Origin: Comamonadaceae bacterium
GTDB lineage: Bacteria > Pseudomonadota > Gammaproteobacteria > Burkholderiales > Burkholderiaceae_C
Length of the DNA: 48,508 bases
Assembly (NCBI GenBank): GCA_947478725.1
Contig: CANJWZ010000034.1
Span: 1-48,508 of the forward strand
Reading direction: 5' to 3'
Under the pieces are notes generated by a model. The model saw nothing but the letters and a program-made list of their open reading frames with translations, had not been told where the DNA came from and searched no databases. This document shows positions 9,019 to 16,511 of the stretch, piece after piece (position 1 is the first letter of the stretch; each line of letters begins with the position of its first letter). The position numbers were made by a program, and so were the translations under genes.

Positions 9019-9192
9019 TCAATGTCCGGCAGATTTAGAAAGCAGATTCAATACCGCCACCCCCGCCACAATCAGCGCCATGCCGACCATGGCGATGCCC
9101 AGGGCTAGGTAAGAGTTCTTGTTGTGTCCTCGTGCAGATTTTGCAAATTCTGAATTCCAGGTAGCAAGCTGGCCGCTCGGCTGATGATCCCT
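9019..9192 (-). pseudogene. Possible 3' remnant of a small membrane-protein gene
   Basis: 57 open codons on the minus strand whose stop at 9019-9021 directly abuts the stop of the binding-protein gene. The end encodes a hydrophobic helix (YLALGIAMVGMALIVAGVAV) followed by LNLLSKSAGH. No ATG, GTG or TTG occurs before the helix, so it cannot be a normal complete gene; an internal ATG would give a 23-residue peptide. It is probably a decayed gene end, but chance is possible. Confidence 0.3.
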
Positions 9193-9227
9193 TCAAGGCG
9201 CGGCACAATTGCAGCTGGAGACTTTTC

Positions 9228-10592
9228 ATGAATTCGAGTGCTTTGAATCCGGCTTTGCAGCCTAAAGAATTTTTGCGACATTTATTTGACGTGGCCGTCA
9301 AGCGTGCTTTGCCACTTGAAAATACTGCTGACTATTTGCCCGCTCCACCCAAGTCGGGCCGTACCATCGTCATCGGTGCGGGCAAGGCGGGCGGCTCCAT
9401 GGCGCAGGCGGTTGAAGCGCTGTGGCCACAAGACGCGCCCCTGCAAGGTTTGGTGGTGACACGCTATCACCACATTCCGCCGCTGCCTGAATTACTCAAA
9501 GCCCAGTCGCTCAAAGCCCAGTCGCCCAAAGGTTTCAAGCAGCGTATTGAGATCATTGAAGCCGCTCATCCGGTGCCAGATGCAGCGGGCCTGGAGGCGT
9601 CTGAGCGGATGTTGGCGATGGTGCAAGGCCTGACAGCCGACGACCTGGTGCTGTGCCTGATCTCTGGCGGCGGCTCGGCGCTGCTCACCTTGCCTGCCGA
9701 CGGTTTGACGCTGGCTGACAAACAACGCATCAACAAGGCGCTCTTGCGAAGCGGGGCCAACATTTCAGAGATGAACTGCGTGCGCAAGCACTTGTCACGC
9801 ATCAAGGGGGGCCGCTTGGCTGCCGCCTGCGCGCCTGCACATGTGGTGACGCTGACCATCAGCGATGTGCCGGGCGACGATCCGTCCATCATTGCCAGCG
9901 GCCCCACCGTGCCGGATGCCACCACTTGTGCCGACGCTCTGGCGATATTGAAGCGCTACCGCATTGAGGTGCCTGCTGCGGTGCTGGCGCAGCTCGGTAG
10001 CGGCACCTTAGAGACGCCCAAGCCAGGCGATGCGCTGTTTAACGGCCACGAAGTTCACATGACAGCCACCCCGCAGCAAAGCCTGGAAGCCGCAGCCGTA
10101 GCGGCGCGTGCTGCCGGGCTCAAGGCGTATATTTTGAGCGACGAGATGGAAGGCGAGTCACGTGAAGTCGGCAAGGTACACGCAGCACTAGCCCGAGCTG
10201 CGGCGCGCGGCACAGGTGCCTTTGAAAAGCCCTGCGTGATATTGAGCGGTGGCGAAACGACGGTCAGCGTGCGGCCGCTACATGAAGGCGCGGCCCCAGG
10301 CCGGGGCGGACGTGCGGGTGAATTTTGCATGGGCCTGGCGCTGGCTCTGCAAGGCCAGAGCGGTGTGTATGCGCTGGCCGCTGACACCGATGGGATTGAC
10401 GGCGTTGAAGACAACGCAGGCGCTTTTGTGGCGCCTGATAGCTTGGCCAGAGCCACCGCTCAGGGCCTGAAAGTTGACGACCATTTAGACCGCAACGATG
10501 CCTATGGTTACTTCAGCCCCTTGGGTGATCTGGTGGTCACAGGCCCCACGTACACCAACGTGAATGACTTTCGAGCGATTCTGGTCTTGTAA
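9228..10592 (+). CDS. ttuD: Glycerate 2-kinase, MOFRL type (TtuD/GckA-like)
   Basis: 454 residues. It phosphorylates D-glycerate to 2-phosphoglycerate in the cytoplasm. The family was once labelled hydroxypyruvate reductase in tartrate operons. Motifs: IVIGAGKAGGSMAQA near 47-61, CLISGGGSALLTLP, NCVRKHLSRIKGGRLA, ISDVPGDDPSIIASGPT, then the MOFRL domain from about 330 with SGGETTVSV and GRGGRAGEF and the terminal LAADTDGIDG. It completes tartrate use with ttuC. Glycerate also arises from glyoxylate, so the gene can serve the purine genes as well. A 15-base unit is tandemly duplicated at 9495-9524, giving KAQSLKAQSPK in a surface loop. Confidence 0.92.
   Translation: MNSSALNPALQPKEFLRHLFDVAVKRALPLENTADYLPAPPKSGRTIVIGAGKAGGSMAQAVEALWPQDAPLQGLVVTRYHHIPPLPELLKAQSLKAQSPKGFKQRIEIIEAAHPVPDAAGLEASERMLAMVQGLTADDLVLCLISGGGSALLTLPADGLTLADKQRINKALLRSGANISEMNCVRKHLSRIKGGRLAAACAPAHVVTLTISDVPGDDPSIIASGPTVPDATTCADALAILKRYRIEVPAAVLAQLGSGTLETPKPGDALFNGHEVHMTATPQQSLEAAAVAARAAGLKAYILSDEMEGESREVGKVHAALARAAARGTGAFEKPCVILSGGETTVSVRPLHEGAAPGRGGRAGEFCMGLALALQGQSGVYALAADTDGIDGVEDNAGAFVAPDSLARATAQGLKVDDHLDRNDAYGYFSPLGDLVVTGPTYTNVNDFRAILVL
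9495..9524 (+). repeat. 15-base direct tandem duplication inside ttuD
   Basis: CTCAAAGCCCAGTCG occurs twice back to back at 9495-9509 and 9510-9524, followed by a degenerate third start. It keeps the frame and duplicates five residues in a loop. Confidence 0.9.
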
Positions 10593-10652
10593 CCCTGATG
10601 GCCGGCCCTCAGGCTTCAGCGAATTGGCCCACCTTTGAACTGGAGACTTGCC

Positions 10653-10940
10653 TTGTTCAAACAAGCCCTGACCCGGCTTGCCCTCGGACTGAGCCTTGCG
10701 GCCCAGGTCCACACCTAGCCGACCAAGCCGATGCATCTGGGTTCGGCCCTGTTCGAGACCGTGACCGGCACCGAGATGCAGCATGTCATTTACAAAGAAA
10801 CCACCTAGTTCCACTCCGCCGCATCAACCTGCGAGCTGGCCTTTGCCATGGGCACCAGCGGCACAGCGGGCCTCTTGTACTGGGCCGATGGCCTAGCCAG
10901 GACAGGTCAAAAGCACCAAACCCGCTGGTCCGAATAGGCT
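10653..10940 (+). pseudogene. Decayed Bug/TctC-type binding protein gene
   Basis: Read from a TTG at 10653, the frame gives a signal-peptide-like start (LFKQALTRLALGLSLAAQ), a stop at about 10716, then HLGSALFETVTGTEMQHVIYKET from 10734, matching the Bug-family block in which the ligand-binding YKG loop follows a GTD/GTE turn. Another stop follows. The signal segment is joined almost directly to what is normally a mid-protein block, so a large internal deletion accompanies the nonsense codons. It is probably a former paralogue of the binding protein at 8056. Downstream of about 10810 the resemblance is too weak to interpret. Confidence 0.65.
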
Positions 10941-10953
10941 TATCGCCAAAATC

Positions 10954-10969
10954 GTAGCCTTGTGGCTAC
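10954..10969. promoter_or_regulatory. Palindrome just upstream of the toxin-antitoxin genes (likely operator)
   Basis: GTAGCC-TTGT-GGCTAC, a perfect 6-base inverted repeat ending 9 bases before the toxin start. Autoregulation by the antitoxin at such a site is the rule in this system type; binding here is inferred. Confidence 0.6.
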
Positions 10970-10978
10970 AATCCAGCC

Positions 10979-11275
10979 ATGTATACGGTACTGGAAACAG
11001 ATGCCTTCATCGATTGGGTGAACAGCCTGCGGGACCGGCCAACGCGGATTCGGTTGCGCAGAAGGCTGGGTAAGGCCGCGCGCGGCAACTTGGGGGATGT
11101 CAAGTCGGTGGGCGACGGTATCTGGGAAATGCGCGAATTTTTCGGCTCCGGCTGGCGGATGTACTACCTGCAGCGCGGCGAGATCGTCATCATGATGCTG
11201 GGTGGCGGCGACAAGTCCAGCCAAGCCAGCGACATTGAAGCTGCAAAGGCCATAGCAAAGGAATTAACACCATGA
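10979..11275 (+). CDS. HigB/RelE-superfamily toxin (Gp49-like addiction module killer protein)
   Basis: 98 residues, typical size. MYTVLETDAFIDWVNSLRD at the start, a basic central block (RIRLRRRLGKAARGN), then GIWEMREFFGSGWRMYYLQRGEIVIMMLGGGDKSSQ, the beta-sheet core of the killer family related to phage Gp49 and HigB. Relatives cleave mRNA at the ribosome. The gene comes before its antitoxin, as in higBA, and the two overlap by ATGA. It lies directly after a decayed pseudogene, in a spot tolerant of insertion. Confidence 0.88.
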   Translation: MYTVLETDAFIDWVNSLRDRPTRIRLRRRLGKAARGNLGDVKSVGDGIWEMREFFGSGWRMYYLQRGEIVIMMLGGGDKSSQASDIEAAKAIAKELTP

Positions 11276-11571
11276 CCACAACCACCATCAGAACCCGGCC
11301 TTTTGACATGGCCAACTACCTTGGCACGGACGAAGATGTGGCTGAATACCTAAGCCAAGTGCTCGCCGACGGCGACCCGGCCGAACTCGCTGCGGCGCTC
11401 GGCGACATTGCCCGGGCACGTGGCATGACGCAACTGGCCCGCGACACCGGCCTGTCCCGCGAAAGCCTGTACAAAAGCCTGTCGGGCGAACGCGCCCCCA
11501 GCTCGGACACCTTGTTCAAGGTGATGAAGGCGCTGGGGTTTGAGCTGACGCTGAAGGTGGCGAAGAGGTGA
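11272..11571 (+). CDS. HigA-type antitoxin, XRE-like helix-turn-helix
   Basis: 99 residues. The N-terminus (FDMANYLGTDEDVAEYLSQVLADGDP) is typical of the addiction module antidote family that accompanies Gp49-like toxins. A helix-turn-helix follows at about 50-85: MTQLARDTGLSRESLYKSLSGE, ending ALGFELTLKV. It should neutralise the upstream toxin and repress the pair through the palindrome at 10954. The start overlaps the toxin stop (ATGA). Confidence 0.9.
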   Translation: MTTTTIRTRPFDMANYLGTDEDVAEYLSQVLADGDPAELAAALGDIARARGMTQLARDTGLSRESLYKSLSGERAPSSDTLFKVMKALGFELTLKVAKR

Positions 11572-11735
11572 GTGCGCTGCGGCGCAGACATTTACCTTTA
11601 GGCCCAAAGCGAATGCTCCCTGAATCGGGATGAATGACCGGTTGAATCCAAGGCTGAGAGCGGTCATAGACACTGAGCAAGTGGCCGACAGCGACCGACG
11701 CGTTACGGACGTTAAAAGGCGTTATTCGTAAAGGC

Positions 11736-12212
11736 TTATCGGGCCACTACATTGAATGTTGGCTCATAGCTCACTGGAAAATTAACTGATCGAGCAATAA
11801 AGCAAAAGTCATGAACGTTATGGTGAAGTTCTCCAGCAAATCCCAAATCTACGCCTTCTTGCACCGAAATTTTCGGCCGGAGAACTGCAGCAAGAAACCG
11901 TCCTGCGCCGTTCGGCAGAGTCTCCCCATGGCCAATCGGATCGTCACGGTAGCCTGTCACAACGATCCCAGCATTGCTCGCAAGATGTAAATACCAAAGC
12001 ATATGGCAGGCGGACAAAGCAGAAATCAGGAAATCTTCAGGATTCATCTTGGCTGGATCACCACCAAGTAGAGGATCATTCGAGCAATGAATGATGTCCT
12101 TGCCGGGCAAAGCAATATCCCAGGTCCGGTCGTAACCTTTGTAAGCGCGGGTTCCTACTCCACGGTTTCCCGTCCAAACAATCGACGAAACGAAATCGTG
12201 CAGCTTTGCCAT
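11736..12212 (-). CDS. OsmC-family peroxiredoxin-like protein
   Basis: 158 residues. OsmC/Ohr proteins reduce organic hydroperoxides with two cysteines. Here the first is C69 in LSACHMLWYLHLA and the second is C137 in HDFCFIARSVNFPV, both at the expected places. The N-terminus (FVSSIVWTGNRG, TRAYKGYDRTWDI) fits the OsmC rather than the Ohr branch. It is cytoplasmic. AAGGAC lies upstream of the ATG. It sits alone between the toxin-antitoxin pair and xdhB and is transcribed like xdhB, but 300 bases of non-coding DNA separate them. Confidence 0.88.
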   Translation of the reverse strand: MAKLHDFVSSIVWTGNRGVGTRAYKGYDRTWDIALPGKDIIHCSNDPLLGGDPAKMNPEDFLISALSACHMLWYLHLASNAGIVVTGYRDDPIGHGETLPNGAGRFLAAVLRPKISVQEGVDLGFAGELHHNVHDFCFIARSVNFPVSYEPTFNVVAR

Positions 12213-12518
12213 GTCTTGTCCTTTTCATTTGCAGCAATGATTTCTAACTACTTTAGTTTATGGATCAATCCATACCGTATCGAAGAGGCCCGTCCGCCCG
12301 ACCCCGCTGCGTTCTGCCCGCACTTCCGGTTCTGGCCGATACCCGCATGAAGCTGCGACGACCAATGACGGCTTTCGCTGCAAACAGGACATACATTCAA
12401 TCGAAGTGCAGGACCGCTCCGACCTCGATTTCCGGTCAGCCACGATGCGGACCGTGAGGGTCAAAAACAGACTGGCGCAATAACTCGACACCATGGCCAA
12501 CACCAAGGTAGCCAACAC
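12213..12518. other. Non-coding gap between the osmC-like gene and xdhB
   Basis: 306 bases. Short open frames exist on both strands but none resembles a protein family or has a ribosome site. It contains the promoter side of the osmC-like gene and the 3' flank of xdhB. I see no hairpin terminator. Confidence 0.5.
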
Positions 12519-14813
12519 TCACTGACCTGTAGCCAAAGCAGAGACAGCCAGCGCCCTGAGTACATTCTCCGCCGTAGCCGGCGCCGTCAGCTGCACCGCC
12601 CCACCATCCGCCCGCGCGTTAGCCACGGCGTCTTTCATCGCCTCATACACGCTGATGGCCAGCATGAAGGGTGGCTCGCCGACGGCTTTGCTGCCGAAGA
12701 CGTTATCTTCGCGGTTGGGCTCGGGCCAGAAGGCGACTTTGAAGTGTTCGGGTATGTCGCCCGTCGCCGGTATTTTGTAGGTGCTGGGCGCGTGTGTGGT
12801 CAGCAGGCCCTCGTCGTTCCACACCAATTGTTCCGTGGTCAGCCAGCCCATGCCCTGCACAAAGCCGCCTTCAATCTGGCCTATGTCGATGGCTGGGTTG
12901 ATGCTGGTGCCCACGTCGTGCAGGATGTCCACTTTGAGCACCCGGCTTTCACCGGTCAGGGTGTCGATGGCGACTTCGGTGCATGCCGCACCGTAGGCAA
13001 AGTAATAAAAAGGACGGCCCGTCAGCGTGGTTTTGTCGTAATGGATTTTGGGCGTGCGGTAAAAGCCGTCGCTCCAAAGCTGGATGCGGTTGGCGTAGGC
13101 CAGTTTGACAACATCCACAAACAGCCTGGCGTTGTTGGGCGTGATGACACGCCCGCCTTCAAAGCGCACCGCACCCGCACCGACGTTGTCCAGGCCACTG
13201 ACAAATTGCGCCAGGTTGTCGCGCACGTTGCGCGCGGCATATTGCGCGGCCCGGGCGTTCAGGTCTGTGCCGGCCGATGCCGCGGTAGCTGATGCGTTCG
13301 GAATTTTGCTGGTGTCGCTGGCGGTTGCCAGCACACAGTCAAACGCGACGCCCAGCTCGTCCGCTACGATCTGACAAACCTTGGTGTTCAGGCCCTGTCC
13401 CATCTCGGTGCCGCCGTGATTGACCTGCACGCTGCCGTCCAGATACACATGCACCAGCGCACCGGCCTGGTTGAACAGTGTGGCGGTAAACGAGATACCA
13501 AACTTGACCGGCGTGATGGCCATGCCTCGCTTGATGACCGGGTTGGCAGCATTCCAGGCCGCAATGCTGGCTTGCCTTTGGCGGTAACTGCAGGTGTGTT
13601 CAAGCTTTGCCAGCAGCGGCTCAAGGATGTTGTCCTCCACCTTCATCTGGTAGTGCGTCACATCGCGTTCGTCCACGCCGTACAGGTTGCGCTTGCGCAC
13701 GTCCAGTGCGTCCATGCCCAGATGCCGTGCGATGTCGCCCATGATGTTTTCAATCACCAGCATGCCCTGCGGCCCGCCAAAGCCACGAAAGGCCGTGTGG
13801 CTCTGGGTGTTGGTTTTCAGGCGATACGAGGTGATATCAACATCGGCCAGAAAGTAGGCATTGTCGAGGTGGAACACGGCGCGGTCGGCCACCGGGCCAG
13901 ACAGGTCGGCACTGAAGCCGCAGTTGGCCAGCATCTGCATTTTCAAGCCGGTGATGCGGCCTGTGTCGTCAAAACCGACGCGATAGTCATAGGCAAACGG
14001 GTGGCGCTTTCCAGTGATCAAAAAGTCATCGTCCCGGTCGAGTCGCAGCTTGACCGGGCGCTTGAGTTTGTGGGCAGCAACCGCCGCCCACACCGCCATG
14101 TGCCCGGCCTGCGTTTCTTTGCCGCCAAAGCCGCCACCCATGCGGCGGCATTCCACCACCACCCGGTGGTTGTCAATGCCCAGGGCATGGGCCACCCAAT
14201 GCTGCACCTCGCCTGGGTGCTGGGTGCTGGTGTAAACCAGCCACTGGCCTTGCTCTTGCGGCAGCACGTAAGCCACTTGCCCTTCCAGGTAAAAGTGCTC
14301 CTGGCCACCGACCTCAAGGGTGCCGTCCAAGCTGTGCCGTGCATCGCTCAGCGCCGCGTCAGCATCGCCGCGCCTGACCACGACGGGCGGCAGCACAAAG
14401 CTCTTGGCAGCTAGCGCAGCATGAACGTCAAGAACGGCAGGCCATGCTTGTATACGGCATTGCACCTGCCTTGCGGCTCGCCTGGCCTGCATGACGGACT
14501 CGGCCACCACCAGGCCGATGACTTGGCCAACATGTTCGACGATGTCAAACGCAAAGACAGGCTCATCATGCGCAAACGCAGCCAGCACAGCGTCTCCCGG
14601 AATGTCAGCTGCCAGCACCACATCCACCACGCCGGGCATGGCCAGAGCGGCTTGGCAGTCAATACCCAGCAGCTTGCCGTGGGCCACGGTTGACATGATG
14701 GGCGCGGCGTACAACGTGCCTTTGAGCTCTGGGATGTCGTCCACGTAAGTTGCCGCGCCCGCCACCTGGGCCCGCGCACTTTCATGAAAGGTGGAATGGC
14801 CAGCGGCTGTCAT
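12519..14813 (-). CDS. xdhB: Xanthine dehydrogenase, molybdopterin-binding subunit (XdhB)
   Basis: 764 residues, normal for the bacterial large subunit. With XdhA it oxidises hypoxanthine to xanthine and then urate, using NAD. Visible: TYVDDIPELKGTLYAA at the start, FYLEGQVAYVLPQE, RRMGGGFGGKETQ (Moco region), HTAFRGFGGPQGM, GTEMGQGLNTKV, ASAGTDLNARA, and KAVGEPPFML with the catalytic glutamate E713. The N-terminal a/b hammerhead is included. The start overlaps the xdhA stop (ATGA). XdhC, needed for sulfuration of the cofactor, is encoded at 3669. Confidence 0.96.
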   Translation of the reverse strand: MTAAGHSTFHESARAQVAGAATYVDDIPELKGTLYAAPIMSTVAHGKLLGIDCQAALAMPGVVDVVLAADIPGDAVLAAFAHDEPVFAFDIVEHVGQVIGLVVAESVMQARRAARQVQCRIQAWPAVLDVHAALAAKSFVLPPVVVRRGDADAALSDARHSLDGTLEVGGQEHFYLEGQVAYVLPQEQGQWLVYTSTQHPGEVQHWVAHALGIDNHRVVVECRRMGGGFGGKETQAGHMAVWAAVAAHKLKRPVKLRLDRDDDFLITGKRHPFAYDYRVGFDDTGRITGLKMQMLANCGFSADLSGPVADRAVFHLDNAYFLADVDITSYRLKTNTQSHTAFRGFGGPQGMLVIENIMGDIARHLGMDALDVRKRNLYGVDERDVTHYQMKVEDNILEPLLAKLEHTCSYRQRQASIAAWNAANPVIKRGMAITPVKFGISFTATLFNQAGALVHVYLDGSVQVNHGGTEMGQGLNTKVCQIVADELGVAFDCVLATASDTSKIPNASATAASAGTDLNARAAQYAARNVRDNLAQFVSGLDNVGAGAVRFEGGRVITPNNARLFVDVVKLAYANRIQLWSDGFYRTPKIHYDKTTLTGRPFYYFAYGAACTEVAIDTLTGESRVLKVDILHDVGTSINPAIDIGQIEGGFVQGMGWLTTEQLVWNDEGLLTTHAPSTYKIPATGDIPEHFKVAFWPEPNREDNVFGSKAVGEPPFMLAISVYEAMKDAVANARADGGAVQLTAPATAENVLRALAVSALATGQ

Positions 14814-16309
14814 TCGTGACCCGCCAGACTAAAGGATTCAAGATTGATTTGTTGCACACCCTGGCTTTCAAGCCAAAAGCGCTCCAGCAGATGACCCAGC
14901 ACCTGGGTGCGGTAGGCCTTGCTGGCCCGCATGTCAGAAATCGGTGAAAACTCAGCTCTAAGCACCGTTTTCAGCTGCTCAACAGTGGCTTTTGACCAGT
15001 CTTGACCGGTGCAAGAAGCTTCTGTTTTTATAGCGCGTACCGGCGTTGCTGCGACGCCGCCCACACCAATGGAAGCTTTGGTGACGATGCCACCGTTGAT
15101 CTCCAGCTTCAGCCCCAGGCAGATCGCCGAGATGTCGTCGTCAAAGCGTTTGGAGATTTTGTAGATACGCACAAACTCATCTGGCGTCGGCTTGGGTACT
15201 TTGATCCAGGCCAAGACTTCATCTGCCGCCAGCACGTTTTGCCGATAGCCGGTGTAGAGCTGCTCCAGCGGCATGTCTCTGTGTCCACGAACGCTCATCA
15301 GCACCACATGGGCCCCCAAAGCGATCAAAAGCGGCATCGAATCACCAATCGGCGAACCGTTGGCCACGTTGCCGCCCAGCGTGCCCGAGTTGCGCACCGG
15401 CAAGCCTGCAAACCGCGCTGCAAAGTCGCGCAACAGGGGACGGTCTTTGATGAGCGCATTAAAGGCGTCGTTCAAAGTGACCGCCGCGCCGATGGCGATG
15501 TGCTGCGGGTAGTCTTCAATACGGCGCAGCTCGGCTACCTTCGTCACGTCAATGATCTGGTCAAACTGGCGGTGCTGCTTGGTGACCCACAGGCCCACAT
15601 CGGTGGTGCCGGCCACGATTTGTGCACCCGGCTGTTTTGAGCGGCGTTCGAGCAAATCTTGCAGTGTGGCAGGCGATTGATAGCCACATTTATCTACTGA
15701 ATTGGCCTCTAGGCCAATATTTTTATGGGTAATATGCTCTAGTTTTTGTAGCACTTCAACTTCATTGAATCGCTGCAGTGGCAGAGCATCCAGCATTTGC
15801 GCCGCGTCCAAAATAGGCCGATAGCCCGTGCAGCGGCACAGGTTGCCAGACAGCTCAGCTTGCGCCAATTCGCGCGAGATCGCCTGCCCTTTGCAGCTGT
15901 GGTTCTGGTACATCGCGAACAAGCTCATGACAAAACCCGGCGTACAAAAGCCGCATTGCGAGCCATGGCACTGCAGCATGGCCTGTTGCACGGCATGCAG
16001 TTGGCCGTTATCAGCAGCAATGTCTTCAGCCGTCCACACCGACATGCCATCGACAGAATGCGCCAAGCGAATGCAACTGTTAACGGCCTTAAAACTCAGC
16101 TTGCCATCGACTTGTTCACCCAGCACCACCACACACGCACCGCAATCACCTTCGCCGCAGCCTTCTTTGGTGGCAGTGCTGCCCAGGTCCTCACGCAGCA
16201 CCTCCAGCAGGGTGCGGCTGGGTGGTACATTGGCTAAAGACACGAGGTGACCACGCTTTAAAAAGCGAATGGGGCGGGTGCTGATGGCAGTTGTTGGTAG
16301 CAAAGACAT
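14810..16309 (-). CDS. xdhA: Xanthine dehydrogenase, FeS/FAD subunit (XdhA)
   Basis: 499 residues from the ATG at 16309; ATGs at 16318 and 16366 are in frame, but nothing upstream resembles the family. The first plant-type 2Fe-2S site is CGEGDCGAC (C51, C56, C59), the second uses QCGFCTPG and CRCTG. A FAD-binding domain begins near 205 with QIVAGTTDVG and GGNVANGSPIGD. Residues 186-202, exactly the linker between FeS and FAD domains, are encoded by a short repeat (copy A), and 426-441 by a more diverged copy (B). It is divergent from the ABC importer operon. A TTGCATACAA palindrome at 16349-16358 lies 40 bases before the start and may be a regulator site. Confidence 0.95.
   Translation of the reverse strand: MSLLPTTAISTRPIRFLKRGHLVSLANVPPSRTLLEVLREDLGSTATKEGCGEGDCGACVVVLGEQVDGKLSFKAVNSCIRLAHSVDGMSVWTAEDIAADNGQLHAVQQAMLQCHGSQCGFCTPGFVMSLFAMYQNHSCKGQAISRELAQAELSGNLCRCTGYRPILDAAQMLDALPLQRFNEVEVLQKLEHITHKNIGLEANSVDKCGYQSPATLQDLLERRSKQPGAQIVAGTTDVGLWVTKQHRQFDQIIDVTKVAELRRIEDYPQHIAIGAAVTLNDAFNALIKDRPLLRDFAARFAGLPVRNSGTLGGNVANGSPIGDSMPLLIALGAHVVLMSVRGHRDMPLEQLYTGYRQNVLAADEVLAWIKVPKPTPDEFVRIYKISKRFDDDISAICLGLKLEINGGIVTKASIGVGGVAATPVRAIKTEASCTGQDWSKATVEQLKTVLRAEFSPISDMRASKAYRTQVLGHLLERFWLESQGVQQINLESFSLAGHE
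14987..15034 (-). repeat. Short GCT-N11-AGC repeat, copy B (in frame inside xdhA)
   Basis: On the minus strand it reads GCTATAAAAACAGAAGC followed by TTCTTGCACCGGTCAAG. The head matches the other copies, the tail is diverged. It encodes XdhA residues 426-441 (AIKTEASCTGQDWSKA) in the C-terminal FAD-domain region. Confidence 0.55.
15704..15752 (-). repeat. Short GCT-N11-AGC repeat, copy A (in frame inside xdhA)
   Basis: On the minus strand it begins GCTACAAAAACTAGAGC and ends AATATTGGCCTAGAGGCC. Copy C in the LytTR regulator gene matches it at about three quarters of 49 positions and in the same reading frame, giving LQKLEHITHKNIGLEA here and LQKVERLAHINIGLQP there. The two host proteins are otherwise unrelated, so common descent of the inserts is the only reasonable explanation. 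Confidence 0.85.
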
Positions 16310-16376
16310 AGAAGGCATTCTTGCAGGGTATTTCAGCAGGCGCGCTACTTGCATACAAAAAACCATATTGACGCTA

Positions 16377-16401
16377 TGAACAAAGGCCTGTGAACAAAGG
16401 C
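16377..16401. repeat. Direct repeat TGAACAAAGGC in the xdhA / ABC importer divergent region
   Basis: Two copies of TGAACAAAGGC at 16377-16387 and 16391-16401, 14 bases apart, in the 200-base region between divergent starts. It may be a regulator site or a small duplication. Confidence 0.4.
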
Positions 16402-16511
16402 GTAGGACAGATCAGACGCTTTTCGGCAAGATTGATTTTCATCTCATCAAAGTCTTCAATACCGTGCACACCGAGCCATAAAATAACTCCGAAAATTCAC
16501 AACCGTCCAGC

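Noticed and set aside
12258..12518. 86-codon minus-strand frame upstream of the osmC-like gene
   Set aside because: No ribosome site, Ser/Arg/Cys-rich composition and no family resemblance.
13416..14414. Open frame of 332 codons opposite xdhB
   Set aside because: xdhB is complete with all cofactor motifs; the opposite frame is rich in His, Val and Gln, typical of a shadow frame.
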